This document shows positions 48,135 to 57,269 of a stretch of DNA of 64,000 bases, one piece after another. The notes under the pieces were generated by a model that worked only from the letters and a program-made list of their open reading frames with translations, had not been told where the DNA came from and searched no databases. This stretch comes from Hyphomonadaceae bacterium (GTDB taxonomy: Bacteria; Pseudomonadota; Alphaproteobacteria; Caulobacterales; Aquidulcibacteraceae): positions 474,501 through 538,500 of the forward strand of contig JAHBYF010000004.1 in NCBI GenBank assembly GCA_019636095.1. Direction: 5' to 3'. The position numbers and the translations under genes were made by a program. Position 1 is the first letter of the stretch; the number at the start of each line of letters is the position of its first letter.

Positions 48135-50372
48135 CTACGATGGCGGTGCGAAATACCGGGCGCTGAAGTGGTAGGCTGGCGCGGCCATCGCACCATTCGC
48201 GGCACTCGTTGTGATCGAATAGCTCACGCCGGAGCATTCCCCCGGCGCGCGCGGGATAGCGTTGTTGAACACCATCAGCGCCGCATCATCGAATTGCGAG
48301 GCGTCGAAAACGCCGGAGCGTCCAAGCGGCACAACCTCGATGCGGCCATCGCGCCGGCCAAGCCCGACCAGTTCCAAGTTCTCTCCGCGCACCGAATACG
48401 TGCGAGGACCACGGACCAAGAGCGCCAGGTAATTTGCGCCGAGTTGTTCGATGCGGCCGCGCGGCGACAACGTACCCTCGCGGCTGATCGTGGCGGCGCG
48501 ATGGACCGTTCGCGCGAAATGCGGCGCAAGCTCGTAGTCACGAGCAAAATTTTGCACGCGCCACCGCTTCAGCGCCTCCGGGATCGTGGTCCCGACCCCT
48601 TCCAGCGCCCGCGACATGGTCTCGAAACCATCGTACTGCACCGCATTTTCCCAGATACGAACGATGAAGCGATCGCCGTAAACATCGGCGAGCGATTGCA
48701 GCAGCGTCCATTGCGCGTAGTTGAAACCAGGCTGGTTAGTGGTCCAACACGTCTCGGGCGAGGCGTAATCGGTCTCGACATAGTCGGTTGCGTCCTGGTC
48801 GGCACCGACCGTGACCGTCTCCGTCCAGGATGCCGTCGCCTCGTAGAGCCAGTTCAGACCTTCAAGTGAATCGTAGCCGAACTGAACCACGTGATTGAAT
48901 TCGTGGGTCGCCGTCGCGCGCATCAGACTTTCCGGCGGCGCCTTTTTGCCCATACCGCGGAAATCGTTGTCGATGACGAGCACGGCGCGGGCGGCCGCAC
49001 GCTCGCGAACGTTTTCGGTGTTACGATTGTCGAACACCATCTCAACCGGCTTGGTGTAACCCATATTGCCGTTAGCCTGGCCGATATAGGCGCGGTAGCG
49101 CCCGTCGGAATCGCGCACCGGCGCCGCCCACCCAAGCCGCTCCACCTGTTCGCGCAACACAACTTCCAGCTCATCCGCGGTCGCTCGCGCGTACGCTTCG
49201 GTCGTCGCATCGCGGCCTTCCAACGTATAATGCACCCGGAAATTCGGCGTTTCGATAATCTGCTCGGTTCCTGTCAGGGTGATTGAATTATCCGCGATCG
49301 CTTGCAGCTCAGTCGCGACGGAGCGATCGACCAAGGACAGCACCAGCCGGAAATTGCCGCTATTGTTCGAGGCTTGATAGCGCGAGAGCTCAAGCGTGTA
49401 GGCGCCCGCGGCGGTCGCGGTGTAGGCGAAGGCTGAATTCAGGGAACCATCGCCACGATCATCATTGATCGCGACCGGAAAACCGTCGGGATCGCTCAGC
49501 GTAAGAACTGTGTCGAGATCGCCTGATGTCGCTTCGCTGAGAGCATAGAGCGTCTGCCCCGCTTCGAGCCGCACGGGAAATTCCAAGGCGGGCTGCGTGG
49601 CGCTTAAACTTCCCTCGTGGCGGGCGATCTCAACGCCTTCTACTGCGGCGAAATTGAACGGTGCATGCGCACGCGGATCGAGCGCGAGCGATAAAGCGAA
49701 TTGGCCGGCGCCGGCGGAATTGTAGGTTCCAGCGACGAGTTCGTAGTGACCCGCGGCAGCGGCTTGATAGATGATCTGAGAGTTCAGCGTGCCATCGCCT
49801 CGATCATCGTTCGTCGCAACGATTGTCCCACTGCTGTCGAGCAGCGTGAGCGTAGTGTCGAGATTGGGCGTGAGCGCTAACGTCGTCGCCACGAAAATAT
49901 CGCCAGCGCTCAAATCGACTGGATAGCGTGCTTCTGGCCGCTGCCGATTGAGGGTGACATTCTCCTCATGCAACACCCGCGCTTCACTGGATAGATCGCC
50001 GCCGGCGCCGAATGAAACATCGAGATCGAACTGTCCGCGCGCTCCATTGTAGCCGCTGACGATCGCTGTGTAGTTCCCGGTCTCGCGCGCCACCTGCACA
50101 ATACGCGACGTGAGAACGCCCGGCTGCGCGTCGTCATTCATCGCAAGCTGCCGGCCATTTGGGCCATTCAACGCGAGCACCGTATCGAGTTCATCCGAAG
50201 CGGTTGTGAGCGTGACGACTTGACCGGCTTCAATCTGGATTTGAAATGACACGCGCGGCGCGCGCGACGTCACTTCGCCACTGAAGTGGCGCGAACCGGT
50301 CTGGCCGGCAGCGCTGCCGGCCATCACAACAAGAGCAATAAATGCGATCCAAGCGCGCACGGACACCCCCAC
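48135..50372 (-). CDS. secreted zinc metalloprotease with three PPC-like repeats
   Basis: A 745-residue exported protein. Signal peptide WIAFIALVVMAGSAAG near the N-terminus. Three beta-sandwich repeats of about 105 residues fill residues 25-350, each with LDTVLTL-type and NDDRGDGxLNS motifs, as in bacterial pre-peptidase C-terminal domains. A zincin domain follows: HEFNH with His490, Glu491 and His494, and a third-ligand Glu511 or Glu518 in WLYEATASWTE, gluzincin-like spacing. Start: GTG 50372 or nearby GTGs at codons 3 and 5. The fold resembles MXAN_6640-type predicted metalloproteases; substrate unknown. Confidence 0.8.
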   Translation of the reverse strand: MGVSVRAWIAFIALVVMAGSAAGQTGSRHFSGEVTSRAPRVSFQIQIEAGQVVTLTTASDELDTVLALNGPNGRQLAMNDDAQPGVLTSRIVQVARETGNYTAIVSGYNGARGQFDLDVSFGAGGDLSSEARVLHEENVTLNRQRPEARYPVDLSAGDIFVATTLALTPNLDTTLTLLDSSGTIVATNDDRGDGTLNSQIIYQAAAAGHYELVAGTYNSAGAGQFALSLALDPRAHAPFNFAAVEGVEIARHEGSLSATQPALEFPVRLEAGQTLYALSEATSGDLDTVLTLSDPDGFPVAINDDRGDGSLNSAFAYTATAAGAYTLELSRYQASNNSGNFRLVLSLVDRSVATELQAIADNSITLTGTEQIIETPNFRVHYTLEGRDATTEAYARATADELEVVLREQVERLGWAAPVRDSDGRYRAYIGQANGNMGYTKPVEMVFDNRNTENVRERAAARAVLVIDNDFRGMGKKAPPESLMRATATHEFNHVVQFGYDSLEGLNWLYEATASWTETVTVGADQDATDYVETDYASPETCWTTNQPGFNYAQWTLLQSLADVYGDRFIVRIWENAVQYDGFETMSRALEGVGTTIPEALKRWRVQNFARDYELAPHFARTVHRAATISREGTLSPRGRIEQLGANYLALLVRGPRTYSVRGENLELVGLGRRDGRIEVVPLGRSGVFDASQFDDAALMVFNNAIPRAPGECSGVSYSITTSAANGAMAAPAYHFSARYFAPPS

Positions 50373-50489
50373 CTGAGCCGGCCCTCGCCGACGATCTCGC
50401 TATTAGACACATTTCGGGAGCCGGCAAAATGTCAGGCCACACGTCGCCCGCGTGATGACGAATGCCGGCCCAGCCGCTAAAGGCGATCC

Positions 50490-51392
50490 ATGCGGAGACT
50501 GGTCATTTTGCTCGCTGTCGCCCTTTCGGCCTGCGCCATCGGCACGTCCAAGGACGAAAACGATCGCTTCCCGACGTCGAGCGCCTACCCGCCCGGTACG
50601 ATGGAGCGGATCACGTTCACGGCAGGAGTCCCCGAGCAGTGGCGGATTTCGGCGTTGCAGACTCCCCTACGCACGGACTCCACGTGGAAGGTGGTCATCA
50701 TTACCGGCACGCCCTCCTGGAGCGAATACTGGGCGCCGACGATCGCTGGGCTGCCGCAAACGCGCGAAATGATCGTCGCCGATCGCCCAGGATTTCGATC
50801 ATCTGAACCGCGCGCGGCGGTGCGTGATCTCGCCAAGCAAGCCGATGCGCTTGCGCCCATGCTGCAGCACCGCGAGGGCCAACGGGTGCTGCTTGTGGGC
50901 CAAAGCTTCGGCGCCCCCGTAGCTACCCTCATGGCCCAACGCTATCCGGACCAGGTTGACGCCGTCGTCCTGGTTTCCGCCTTCTTTGGTGATCGCGGAC
51001 CCACCGCCCGGCGAATGATCGGCGCAGGCAGCCTCTTTCAGGGGATGCTCCCGCGAGACCTTAAGAACTCGATCAGCGAGGTCAGAGCCCAGACCAGTCA
51101 GCTCCCGGCTGTCTGGGAAGCCCTCCAGAACCTCCATCAGCCGGTCGTTTTCGTCCACGGCGACGCCGACACCTTCGTGCCTTTGGCGGCAGACCAGCGC
51201 ATCGCCGCCGAATACGGCCATACCCTGATAACTGTGCCGGGCGGGGACCACTTCCTCAACGCCTGCTGCGTGCCAGCCCTACTGTCGAGCTTTGAGCAGG
51301 CCATCGCCGAAGCCGAGGGCCGGGAGGCGGCTCAGCCCCCAGTGACGCAACCCACCGATCCAGACCCGACCGGTGGGCCCAGCTTGCGGTGA
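50490..51392 (+). CDS. alpha/beta hydrolase lipoprotein
   Basis: A 300-residue hydrolase anchored as a lipoprotein: lipobox LSAC with Cys15 after a short hydrophobic signal (RRLVILLAVALSAC). Nucleophile Ser139 in LLVGQSFGAPVA; Asp in DRPGF and GDADTFVP; His in PGGDHFLN. The C-terminus is polar and proline-rich. It is a substrate of Lgt encoded in this window. Specificity unknown; an esterase or lipase acting in the periplasm is likely. Confidence 0.85.
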   Translation: MRRLVILLAVALSACAIGTSKDENDRFPTSSAYPPGTMERITFTAGVPEQWRISALQTPLRTDSTWKVVIITGTPSWSEYWAPTIAGLPQTREMIVADRPGFRSSEPRAAVRDLAKQADALAPMLQHREGQRVLLVGQSFGAPVATLMAQRYPDQVDAVVLVSAFFGDRGPTARRMIGAGSLFQGMLPRDLKNSISEVRAQTSQLPAVWEALQNLHQPVVFVHGDADTFVPLAADQRIAAEYGHTLITVPGGDHFLNACCVPALLSSFEQAIAEAEGREAAQPPVTQPTDPDPTGGPSLR

Positions 51393-51460
51393 GGCGTCCC
51401 TTCCGCTAGAAGCCCCGCTTCCAATTTTCCCGGCGCCCCGGAAGTTAAGGCTCTACGCCC

Positions 51461-52111
51461 ATGGCTGGCATTGTTCTAAACGTTGAAAAGCGCGAAAAAC
51501 TCGGCACCGGCGGCGCCCGCGCAACCCGCAATGCGGGTCTCATCCCGGGCGTCCTTTATGGCGGTACGCGCGGCTCGGTGCCGATCGAGATTAATGCCAA
51601 GGACGTCGAAATGGCGATCCGTTCGGGTAAGTTCCTCTCGCACATGGTTGAACTCAACCACCAAGGCGAGAAGCAGCCGGTGATCCCGCGCGCCATCCAG
51701 TTCCACCCGGTTACCGACAAGCCGATCCACGTTGACCTCTATCGCGTCGAAGAAAACGCCGAGATCGCGATCGACGTCGTCGTCCACTTCAAGAACCATG
51801 AAGCTTCGCCCGGCATCAAGCGCGGCGGCGCGCTCAACATCGTGCGCCACACCGTCCGGCTGAAGTGCAAAGCCAACAAAATCCCCGAAGAGATCGTTGT
51901 TGACCTCACGGGCCGCGAGATCGGCGACTCGATCCACATCTCCTCGGTCTCGCTTCCCGACGGCGCACGTCCGGTGATCAAAGACCGCGACTTCACGATC
52001 GCGACGATCGCTGGCCGCAAGGTTGAAACCGAAGAGACGACAACGGCCGCGCCAGCCGAAGGCGCCGCGCCGGCCGAAGGCGCCGCCCCGGCGGAGAAGA
52101 AGGAAGGCTAA
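51461..52111 (+). CDS. rplY: 50S ribosomal protein L25 (CTC form)
   Basis: A 216-residue L25, made of the 5S-rRNA-binding N-terminal domain (EKLGTGGARATRNAGLIPGV) and the C-terminal CTC-type extension; the last 25 residues are a low-complexity APAEGAAPAEGAAPAEKKEG tail. Common in alphaproteobacteria. It is followed 42 bases later by pth; the space holds a long hairpin. Confidence 0.95.
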   Translation: MAGIVLNVEKREKLGTGGARATRNAGLIPGVLYGGTRGSVPIEINAKDVEMAIRSGKFLSHMVELNHQGEKQPVIPRAIQFHPVTDKPIHVDLYRVEENAEIAIDVVVHFKNHEASPGIKRGGALNIVRHTVRLKCKANKIPEEIVVDLTGREIGDSIHISSVSLPDGARPVIKDRDFTIATIAGRKVETEETTTAAPAEGAAPAEGAAPAEKKEG

Positions 52112-52152
52112 TTCGCCTTCCCTTCCCAGATCCGGGAAGCTTAGAAGGCGAA
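52112..52152 (+). promoter_or_regulatory. two-part hairpin covering the pth ribosome binding site
   Basis: Outer arms TTCGCCTT (52112-52119) and AAGGCGAA (52145-52152) pair over eight bases; inner arms CTTCCC (52122-52127) and GGGAAG (52134-52139) over six, with an AGATCC loop. The right outer arm contains the AAGG ribosome site for pth, which starts at 52154. The stem begins right after the rplY stop. It could end transcription or hide the ribosome site. Confidence 0.6.
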
Positions 52153-52153
52153 C

Positions 52154-52765
52154 ATGCTGCTCCTCGTCGGCCTCGGCAATCCGGGCGCGAAATACGCAGG
52201 CAACCGGCACAATATCGGCTTCATGGCCGTGGACGCGATTGCGCGCGCGTATTCATTTGGTCCGTGGAAGAAGAAGTTTCGCAGCGAAGTCTGCGAAGGC
52301 TCAATCGATGGCGTGCGGACGCTGCTGATGAAGCCGCAAACGTTTTACAATGATAGCGGCCATGCTGTTGCTGAAGCCTCGCGCTTCTACAAGATTCTGG
52401 AGAAGGACATCGTCGTCTTCTACGACGAGATTGATCTCGCGCCGGGCCGCTTTCGCATGAAGACGGGCGGGGGCGCGGCAGGCAATAACGGCATCCGCTC
52501 AATCTCAGCCTGGCTTGATAGCGACGGCTATCGGCGCGCGCGCTTGGGCACCGGCCATCCCGGTCATGCCGACTTGGTGCACGGCCACGTACTCAGCGAT
52601 TTTGCCAAGAGCGAACGCGACGGCGTCGACAAGTTGCTTGATGCAATCGCGAAGGCGTCACCGCTCCTGGTGCGCGGCGACGACGAAAAATTTCAAGGCG
52701 AAGTCATGCGGCTTGCACCCGCCGAAAAAGCCGGCGGCCGCAAGAAGCCGGGCGAAGACGCCTAA
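52154..52765 (+). CDS. pth: peptidyl-tRNA hydrolase
   Basis: Releases peptide from stalled peptidyl-tRNA; 203 residues. Catalytic His19 in NRHNIGFMAVD, with Asn9 (GLGNPG), LMKPQTFYNDSG, FYDEIDLAPG, and GGGAAGNNGIRSI. Normal length plus a basic tail. Placed immediately downstream of rplY, the usual alphaproteobacterial order, before ychF. Confidence 0.95.
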   Translation: MLLLVGLGNPGAKYAGNRHNIGFMAVDAIARAYSFGPWKKKFRSEVCEGSIDGVRTLLMKPQTFYNDSGHAVAEASRFYKILEKDIVVFYDEIDLAPGRFRMKTGGGAAGNNGIRSISAWLDSDGYRRARLGTGHPGHADLVHGHVLSDFAKSERDGVDKLLDAIAKASPLLVRGDDEKFQGEVMRLAPAEKAGGRKKPGEDA

Positions 52766-52781
52766 CTCAATCGTTGGTGAC

Positions 52782-52859
52782 GTCACGCTTCGACAGGCTC
52801 AGCGTGACGCAATCTTGGCGCCAGTGTTTCAGTAGCGTCACCCTGAGCTTGTCGAAGGG
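52782..52859. repeat. inverted pair of TTCGACA-GCTCAG-type repeats
   Basis: Left unit 52782-52808 reads GTCACGCT-TCGACAGGCTC-AGCGTGAC, with perfect 8-bp ends. Right unit 52837-52859, GTCACCCTGAGCTTGTCGAAGGG on the plus strand, is split here as GTCACCCTGAGC and TTGTCGAAGGG. It is an inverted variant of the left core. Repeats with the core TTCGACAAGCTCAG occur in many proteobacterial genomes as REP-like elements. They sit between the pth and 112-residue genes. Confidence 0.7.
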
Positions 52860-52875
52860 CGGCGCGGACCAAGTC

Positions 52876-53214
52876 CTAGCGGCGCCCGTTGGTCACGAGC
52901 TTGCGGCGTGTGCCGCAAAGGTTGCTGACAGCGCCGGTGACGCCCGCTTTGCGCATCGCCATCTCGGCCTTGGCCATATCCCATTGCGGGACATACAAGA
53001 CGCGGTCGGCGGCATCGACGTGCTTCAGCCGTTTGGCGGCGCGCTCAAGATGGCGCGCGGAGCCTGAACGGTCGGTCTCTTCGGCGCGCGCCTGTTCGCG
53101 CTTGCGCGCGGCGTAACGGCGGCGGCGCGCGAGGTCGGGTTCGAAATACAAGAGATTGTCGGGCGCTGCCTCTGCGTCCTGCAAGAAGCGACGATTCCAG
53201 CGGTGCTGCGCCAT
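52876..53214 (-). CDS. basic hypothetical protein, 112 aa
   Basis: A 112-residue, arginine- and lysine-rich protein (ARRRRYAARKREQARAEETD in the middle), with no membrane segment and a cysteine near the end (SNLCGTRRKLV). The N-terminal AQHRWNRRFLQDAEAAPDNL is hydrophilic and aromatic. ATG 53214 is chosen over a longer frame start at 53364, which adds an unlikely leader. No family recognised; possibly nucleic-acid binding from its charge, but this is only an impression. Confidence 0.5.
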   Translation of the reverse strand: MAQHRWNRRFLQDAEAAPDNLLYFEPDLARRRRYAARKREQARAEETDRSGSARHLERAAKRLKHVDAADRVLYVPQWDMAKAEMAMRKAGVTGAVSNLCGTRRKLVTNGRR

Positions 53215-53379
53215 GTCCGGCCCCCGTCTTGTGGATATGTCACCGATTCGCGGTACAAGCGTTCGCGAAATAAGCCAAGCAAACTGCTGTTTTGCTTCGC
53301 AATCGGAATGAATTTCCGTAGAAGGCCGGTCGGAGAAATTCGGCGTTCGCGCGCCTGATTTCATGAGGGAAACAAGCCA

Positions 53380-54123
53380 ATGCCCATCGCGTTACTGATC
53401 GGTTGGATCCCATCGATCATCTGCGCCATGCACGTCGTGCGCACCGGTCAGCAGATGTATTGGCTGTGGATCTTGGTGATCGGCGGCCCGCTTGGCGCTG
53501 CGCTCTACTTCTTCGCCGTGATGCTGCCCGACCTGATGGGCGGACGCACTGCCCGCAATGTCAGCAAGGCGGCGCGTCAAGCCCTCGACCCCGAACGCGA
53601 CTATCGCAATGCTCTGCGCGCGCTTGAGGACACGCCCACCGTGGGCAACCGGATCAAAGTCGCGCAAGCGGCAGTCGCACTAGGCCGCTGGACCGACGCC
53701 GAAGCGCAATGGGCGCTCTGCGGCGATGGCAATTGGGGCGACGACCCGGTTGTTCTGCTTGGCCACGCGGACTCGCTGCTCGAACTCGGTCAATACGGCG
53801 CTGCGCTAAAAAAGCTTGAGAAACTGAAGGCGCTCGGTAGTGACGGCGAAACGCCGCGCGTCGCACTGGCCTTTGCGCGCGCTTACGAAGGCCTCGGCCG
53901 CAATGACGAGGCGGACACAGCCTATCGCTTTGCGGCGGACCGTGTGCCCGGCCTGGAAGCCGGCGGACGCAACGTTGCGTTCATGGCCAAGGTAGGCCGG
54001 CGCGAAGACGCTGAAATTGGCTTGGCCGAGATCGAGCGCCGTTTTGTTAAAATCTCGCCCGCGCTGCGCGGCGAAGCGCGCCCATGGCGTGATCTCGCAG
54101 CCAAGGCGCTGGGGCGCAGCTGA
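53380..54123 (+). CDS. membrane-anchored TPR protein
   Basis: A 247-residue protein. The first 50 residues carry two hydrophobic helices ([17 protein letters not shown] and [20 protein letters not shown]), as in short N-terminal membrane anchors. The rest is helical with TPR-like pairs ([52 protein letters not shown]). Proposed cytoplasmic scaffold at the inner membrane. It is upstream of ychF; stop and next start are 17 bases apart, suggesting co-transcription. Confidence 0.78.
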   Translation: MPIALLIGWIPSIICAMHVVRTGQQMYWLWILVIGGPLGAALYFFAVMLPDLMGGRTARNVSKAARQALDPERDYRNALRALEDTPTVGNRIKVAQAAVALGRWTDAEAQWALCGDGNWGDDPVVLLGHADSLLELGQYGAALKKLEKLKALGSDGETPRVALAFARAYEGLGRNDEADTAYRFAADRVPGLEAGGRNVAFMAKVGRREDAEIGLAEIERRFVKISPALRGEARPWRDLAAKALGRS

Positions 54124-54140
54124 GTTCAGAAGGACCGAAT

Positions 54141-55238
54141 ATGGGTTTCAAATGCGGCATCGTCGGCTTGCCGAACGTTGGCAAGTCGACGCTCTTCAAT
54201 GCGCTAACGAAAACGGCCGCCGCGCAAGCGGCGAATTATCCGTTTTGCACGATTGAACCGAACGTTGGCGAGGTCGCGATGCCTGAGCCGCGCCTGCAAG
54301 AACTCGCGGCGATCGCGGGCTCGAAAGAGATCATTCCGACGCGGATGAATTTTGTCGACATCGCTGGACTGGTTCGCGGAGCTTCGAAAGGCGAAGGCCT
54401 CGGCAATCAGTTCCTCGCCAACATCCGCGAGTGCGACGCCATCGCCTACGTACTGCGGTGCTTCGAGAACGACGACATCACCCACGTCGAAGGCAAGATC
54501 GATCCGATCGCCGATCTGGAGACGGTCGAGACCGAGTTGATGCTCGCCGACCTCGAAAGCCTCGATAAGCGCATCACCAATCTCGAAAAGAAGGCCAAAG
54601 GCGGCGACAAGGAAGCCAAGCTCACGCTCGACCTCGTGACGCGCGCGAAGGCACTACTCGAAGACGGCAAACCCGCACGTCACACCAAGCGTGCGCCCGA
54701 AGAGCAAAAAGCGTTCGAGATGCTGCAACTCTTGACCGCCCTGCCGGTGCTCTACGTGTGCAACGTCAACGAAGTCGATGCGGCCGGCGGCAACGATCAC
54801 ACAACGCGCGTGCAAGCGCGCGCGAAGCAGGAGAATGCGGCCTGCGTTATCATCTGCGCGCAGATCGAGGCCGAAATCGCGGCGCTCTCTGACGACGAGC
54901 AAGAAGAATTCCTGGCGACCGTGGGGTTGCAGGAACCCGGCCTCACCAAGCTCATCCACGCGGGCTACGACCTCTTGGGCCTGCAAACCTATTTTACCGT
55001 GGGCCCGAAGGAAGCGCGCGCCTGGACAATCCAAAAGGGCTGGACCGCGCCGCAAGCCGCCGGCGTCATTCACGGCGATTTCGAAAAAGGCTTCATTCGC
55101 GCCGAGACGATTTCCTACGACGACTACATCACCTTCAAAGGCGAGAGCGGCGCCAAGGAAGCCGGCAAGATGCGCCTCGAAGGCAAGGACTACATCGTCA
55201 GAGAAGGCGACGTGATGCACTTCCGTTTCAATGCGTAG
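54141..55238 (+). CDS. ychF: redox-regulated ATPase YchF
   Basis: A 365-residue Obg-family P-loop protein that prefers ATP. G1 [14 protein letters not shown] (7-20), G3 [10 protein letters not shown], and NVNEVD in place of the NKxD of GTPases, the hallmark of ATP preference. The C-terminal TGS-like end ([13 protein letters not shown]) is intact. Ribosome-associated, affects translation and stress response. Its stop overlaps the start of the following esterase gene by eight bases. Confidence 0.96.
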   Translation: MGFKCGIVGLPNVGKSTLFNALTKTAAAQAANYPFCTIEPNVGEVAMPEPRLQELAAIAGSKEIIPTRMNFVDIAGLVRGASKGEGLGNQFLANIRECDAIAYVLRCFENDDITHVEGKIDPIADLETVETELMLADLESLDKRITNLEKKAKGGDKEAKLTLDLVTRAKALLEDGKPARHTKRAPEEQKAFEMLQLLTALPVLYVCNVNEVDAAGGNDHTTRVQARAKQENAACVIICAQIEAEIAALSDDEQEEFLATVGLQEPGLTKLIHAGYDLLGLQTYFTVGPKEARAWTIQKGWTAPQAAGVIHGDFEKGFIRAETISYDDYITFKGESGAKEAGKMRLEGKDYIVREGDVMHFRFNA

Positions 55239-56037
55239 GCCTTGGCTGCTTGCCGCGCTTCTGGCGCTCATTGCGATTGGCTTCTTTGGATATCAGGTCA
55301 TTGCGCCGCGCAGTCATGTTCTCGCGCCGCCGCGCGCATCTAACGGCGTCGACTACGTGCTTTACGTCCACGTGCCGGCTGCGTGCAGATTGGGCGGCTG
55401 TCACGCACTCTACGTGTTGGACGGCCTCGCTTGGATTCCAACCTTTGCGGGCATTGAAGACGCCCTGATCGCCCGCCATCGCATCGAACCGGTCATATTG
55501 GTTGGCATCGGATACCGGGATGCGCTTAACACGGGCGACTTGCGCAAGCACGACTTCACGCCCGCGTTCGGCCGCGAACCTAACGTCACGGGCGGCGCGG
55601 ACGCATTTTTGTCGGTGTTGCGCGATGAGCTGATCCCTTATGCCGAAGCTCATCTTCCAATCGCGCCGGGTGAGCGCGGCCTCGCGGGGCACTCTTATGC
55701 GGGGCTGTTTGCGGCCTATACGCTCGCTCGGGCGCCCAATCTCTTTGATCGCTATCTGATCATGAGCCCGGCGCTCTGGTTCGACGATGGCAAGATCTAC
55801 GACATCCCCTACGCCCGCGCCGAACATAGTCGCTTCGTCTTCCTTGCCGCCGACACTCCGCGCGGCGAGGTGCGCAGCGACATGGCCAACAACACGCTGC
55901 GTCTGAACGACCTTCTTCTCGGCCAGCCGGATTTGCAGGTTTCCCACGCACTCATTGTCGGCGAGACCCACAACACCATGGTCGCGCCCGCGGCTCAGCG
56001 CGGCATGCTCTCGCTCTACGGAGCAGAAGCACAGTGA
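55231..56037 (+). CDS. alpha/beta hydrolase (esterase family)
   Basis: A 268-residue hydrolase of the Esterase (PF00756, Fes/IroE-like) type. It starts with a hydrophobic anchor ([19 protein letters not shown]), so it is probably periplasmic and membrane-tethered. Nucleophile Ser155 in [13 protein letters not shown]; His in VGETHNTM; the acid is likely in [12 protein letters not shown]. Siderophore-type or other esters are possible. ATG 55231 overlaps the ychF stop region; the next gene starts with GTGA overlap. Confidence 0.82.
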   Translation: MRRPWLLAALLALIAIGFFGYQVIAPRSHVLAPPRASNGVDYVLYVHVPAACRLGGCHALYVLDGLAWIPTFAGIEDALIARHRIEPVILVGIGYRDALNTGDLRKHDFTPAFGREPNVTGGADAFLSVLRDELIPYAEAHLPIAPGERGLAGHSYAGLFAAYTLARAPNLFDRYLIMSPALWFDDGKIYDIPYARAEHSRFVFLAADTPRGEVRSDMANNTLRLNDLLLGQPDLQVSHALIVGETHNTMVAPAAQRGMLSLYGAEAQ

Positions 56038-57269
56038 CAACCACAGCTCCGCACCGCGCGCTCTCGACGCCTGAGCTCGTCGCCATGGTGGCGGCGCTTT
56101 CGGCGCTGAATGCGCTGGCCATCGACATCATGCTGCCGGCGTTGCCGCAGATCGGAGCGGCCTTTCAGCTCAGCAATGACAATGACCGGCAGCTTGTCGT
56201 CGTTTGCTATGTTGCGCTCTTTGGCGTCGCGCAGCTGATCTACGGGCCGCTGGCGGATGCGTTCGGGCGGCGCAGCGTGTTGATCTATGCGCTCGGCATC
56301 TACATTGCCGGATCAGTCCTTTGCGTCATCGCGCCGAACTTCGAACTCTTTCTTGCCGCGCGCGCAATGCAGGGCGTGGGTGCAGCGGCGACGCGCGTGA
56401 TCGCGACCGCGGTCGTTCGCGACGTCACCGAAGGTCGGCGCATGGCGCAGGTCATGTCGATGGCGATGACTGTCTTCATGATCGTGCCAATCGTCGCGCC
56501 GAGTCTGGGGCAGCTCATTTTGTTCGTCGCGCCGTGGCGCTGGATATTCGGCGCGTTGCTGGTCTACGCGCTGATCGTACTCGCATGGGCGCTGTTACGC
56601 CTCCCCGAAACGCTAGCGCCGGAGAATCGGAGACCCTTCAATCCTGCGGCTATCATTGGCGCCTACGCAGCGGTGCTGCGGGAGCGGCAGACTTTTGGGT
56701 ACATGATCGCGACGACGTTCGTGACCGCGTGCCTGTTCGGTTACATCACGAGTTCTGAACAATTGTTCGTCGACGTGTATCATCTCGGCCCAGCGTTCCC
56801 GTTGGCGTTTGCTTCGATAGCGATCTCAATCTCGGCCGGGACGTTCCTCAACTCGCGCCTCGTCATTCGACACGGCATGCGACGGCTCTCACACACGATG
56901 GTCGTTGCCTTTACCGTCGTTGCGCTTGCCTTGGCGGCGATCACACATCTTGGCTGGGCGAGCTTTCCGGTTTTCACCGCCATGCTTGCACTCGCGTTTG
57001 CGATGTTCGGTTTCATCGCGTCAAACTTCAACGCGCTCGCCATGGAGCCTGTTGGCCGGGTTGCGGGCTCGGCATCGGCACTCTACGGCGCAGTCACCGC
57101 GACCGGCGGCGCGACCTTTGGCGCCCTCATCGCGCGCGCTTTCGACGGTTCGCCAACACCGTTCGCCGTTGGATTAGCGCTATCGGGCGCGGCCGCCTTG
57201 CTTGCGGTAGTGTGGACGGAGCGCGGAAAGCTGTTCGGCGTTGGCCCTGCGATCGTCCAAAGCCGTTAG
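56034..57269 (+). CDS. multidrug efflux MFS transporter (Bcr/CflA type)
   Basis: A 411-residue drug:H+ antiporter with about 12 membrane helices. The N-terminal pattern ALNALAIDIMLPALPQIGAA and motif A GPLADAFGRRSVL are typical of Bcr/CflA; motif C region in MAMTVFMIVPIVAPSLGQLI. Start is GTG at 56034, overlapping the esterase stop (GTGA). Stop in TTAG (57266-57269), shared with the convergent aspartyl protease gene. Substrates unknown. Confidence 0.9.
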   Translation: MTTTAPHRALSTPELVAMVAALSALNALAIDIMLPALPQIGAAFQLSNDNDRQLVVVCYVALFGVAQLIYGPLADAFGRRSVLIYALGIYIAGSVLCVIAPNFELFLAARAMQGVGAAATRVIATAVVRDVTEGRRMAQVMSMAMTVFMIVPIVAPSLGQLILFVAPWRWIFGALLVYALIVLAWALLRLPETLAPENRRPFNPAAIIGAYAAVLRERQTFGYMIATTFVTACLFGYITSSEQLFVDVYHLGPAFPLAFASIAISISAGTFLNSRLVIRHGMRRLSHTMVVAFTVVALALAAITHLGWASFPVFTAMLALAFAMFGFIASNFNALAMEPVGRVAGSASALYGAVTATGGATFGALIARAFDGSPTPFAVGLALSGAAALLAVVWTERGKLFGVGPAIVQSR

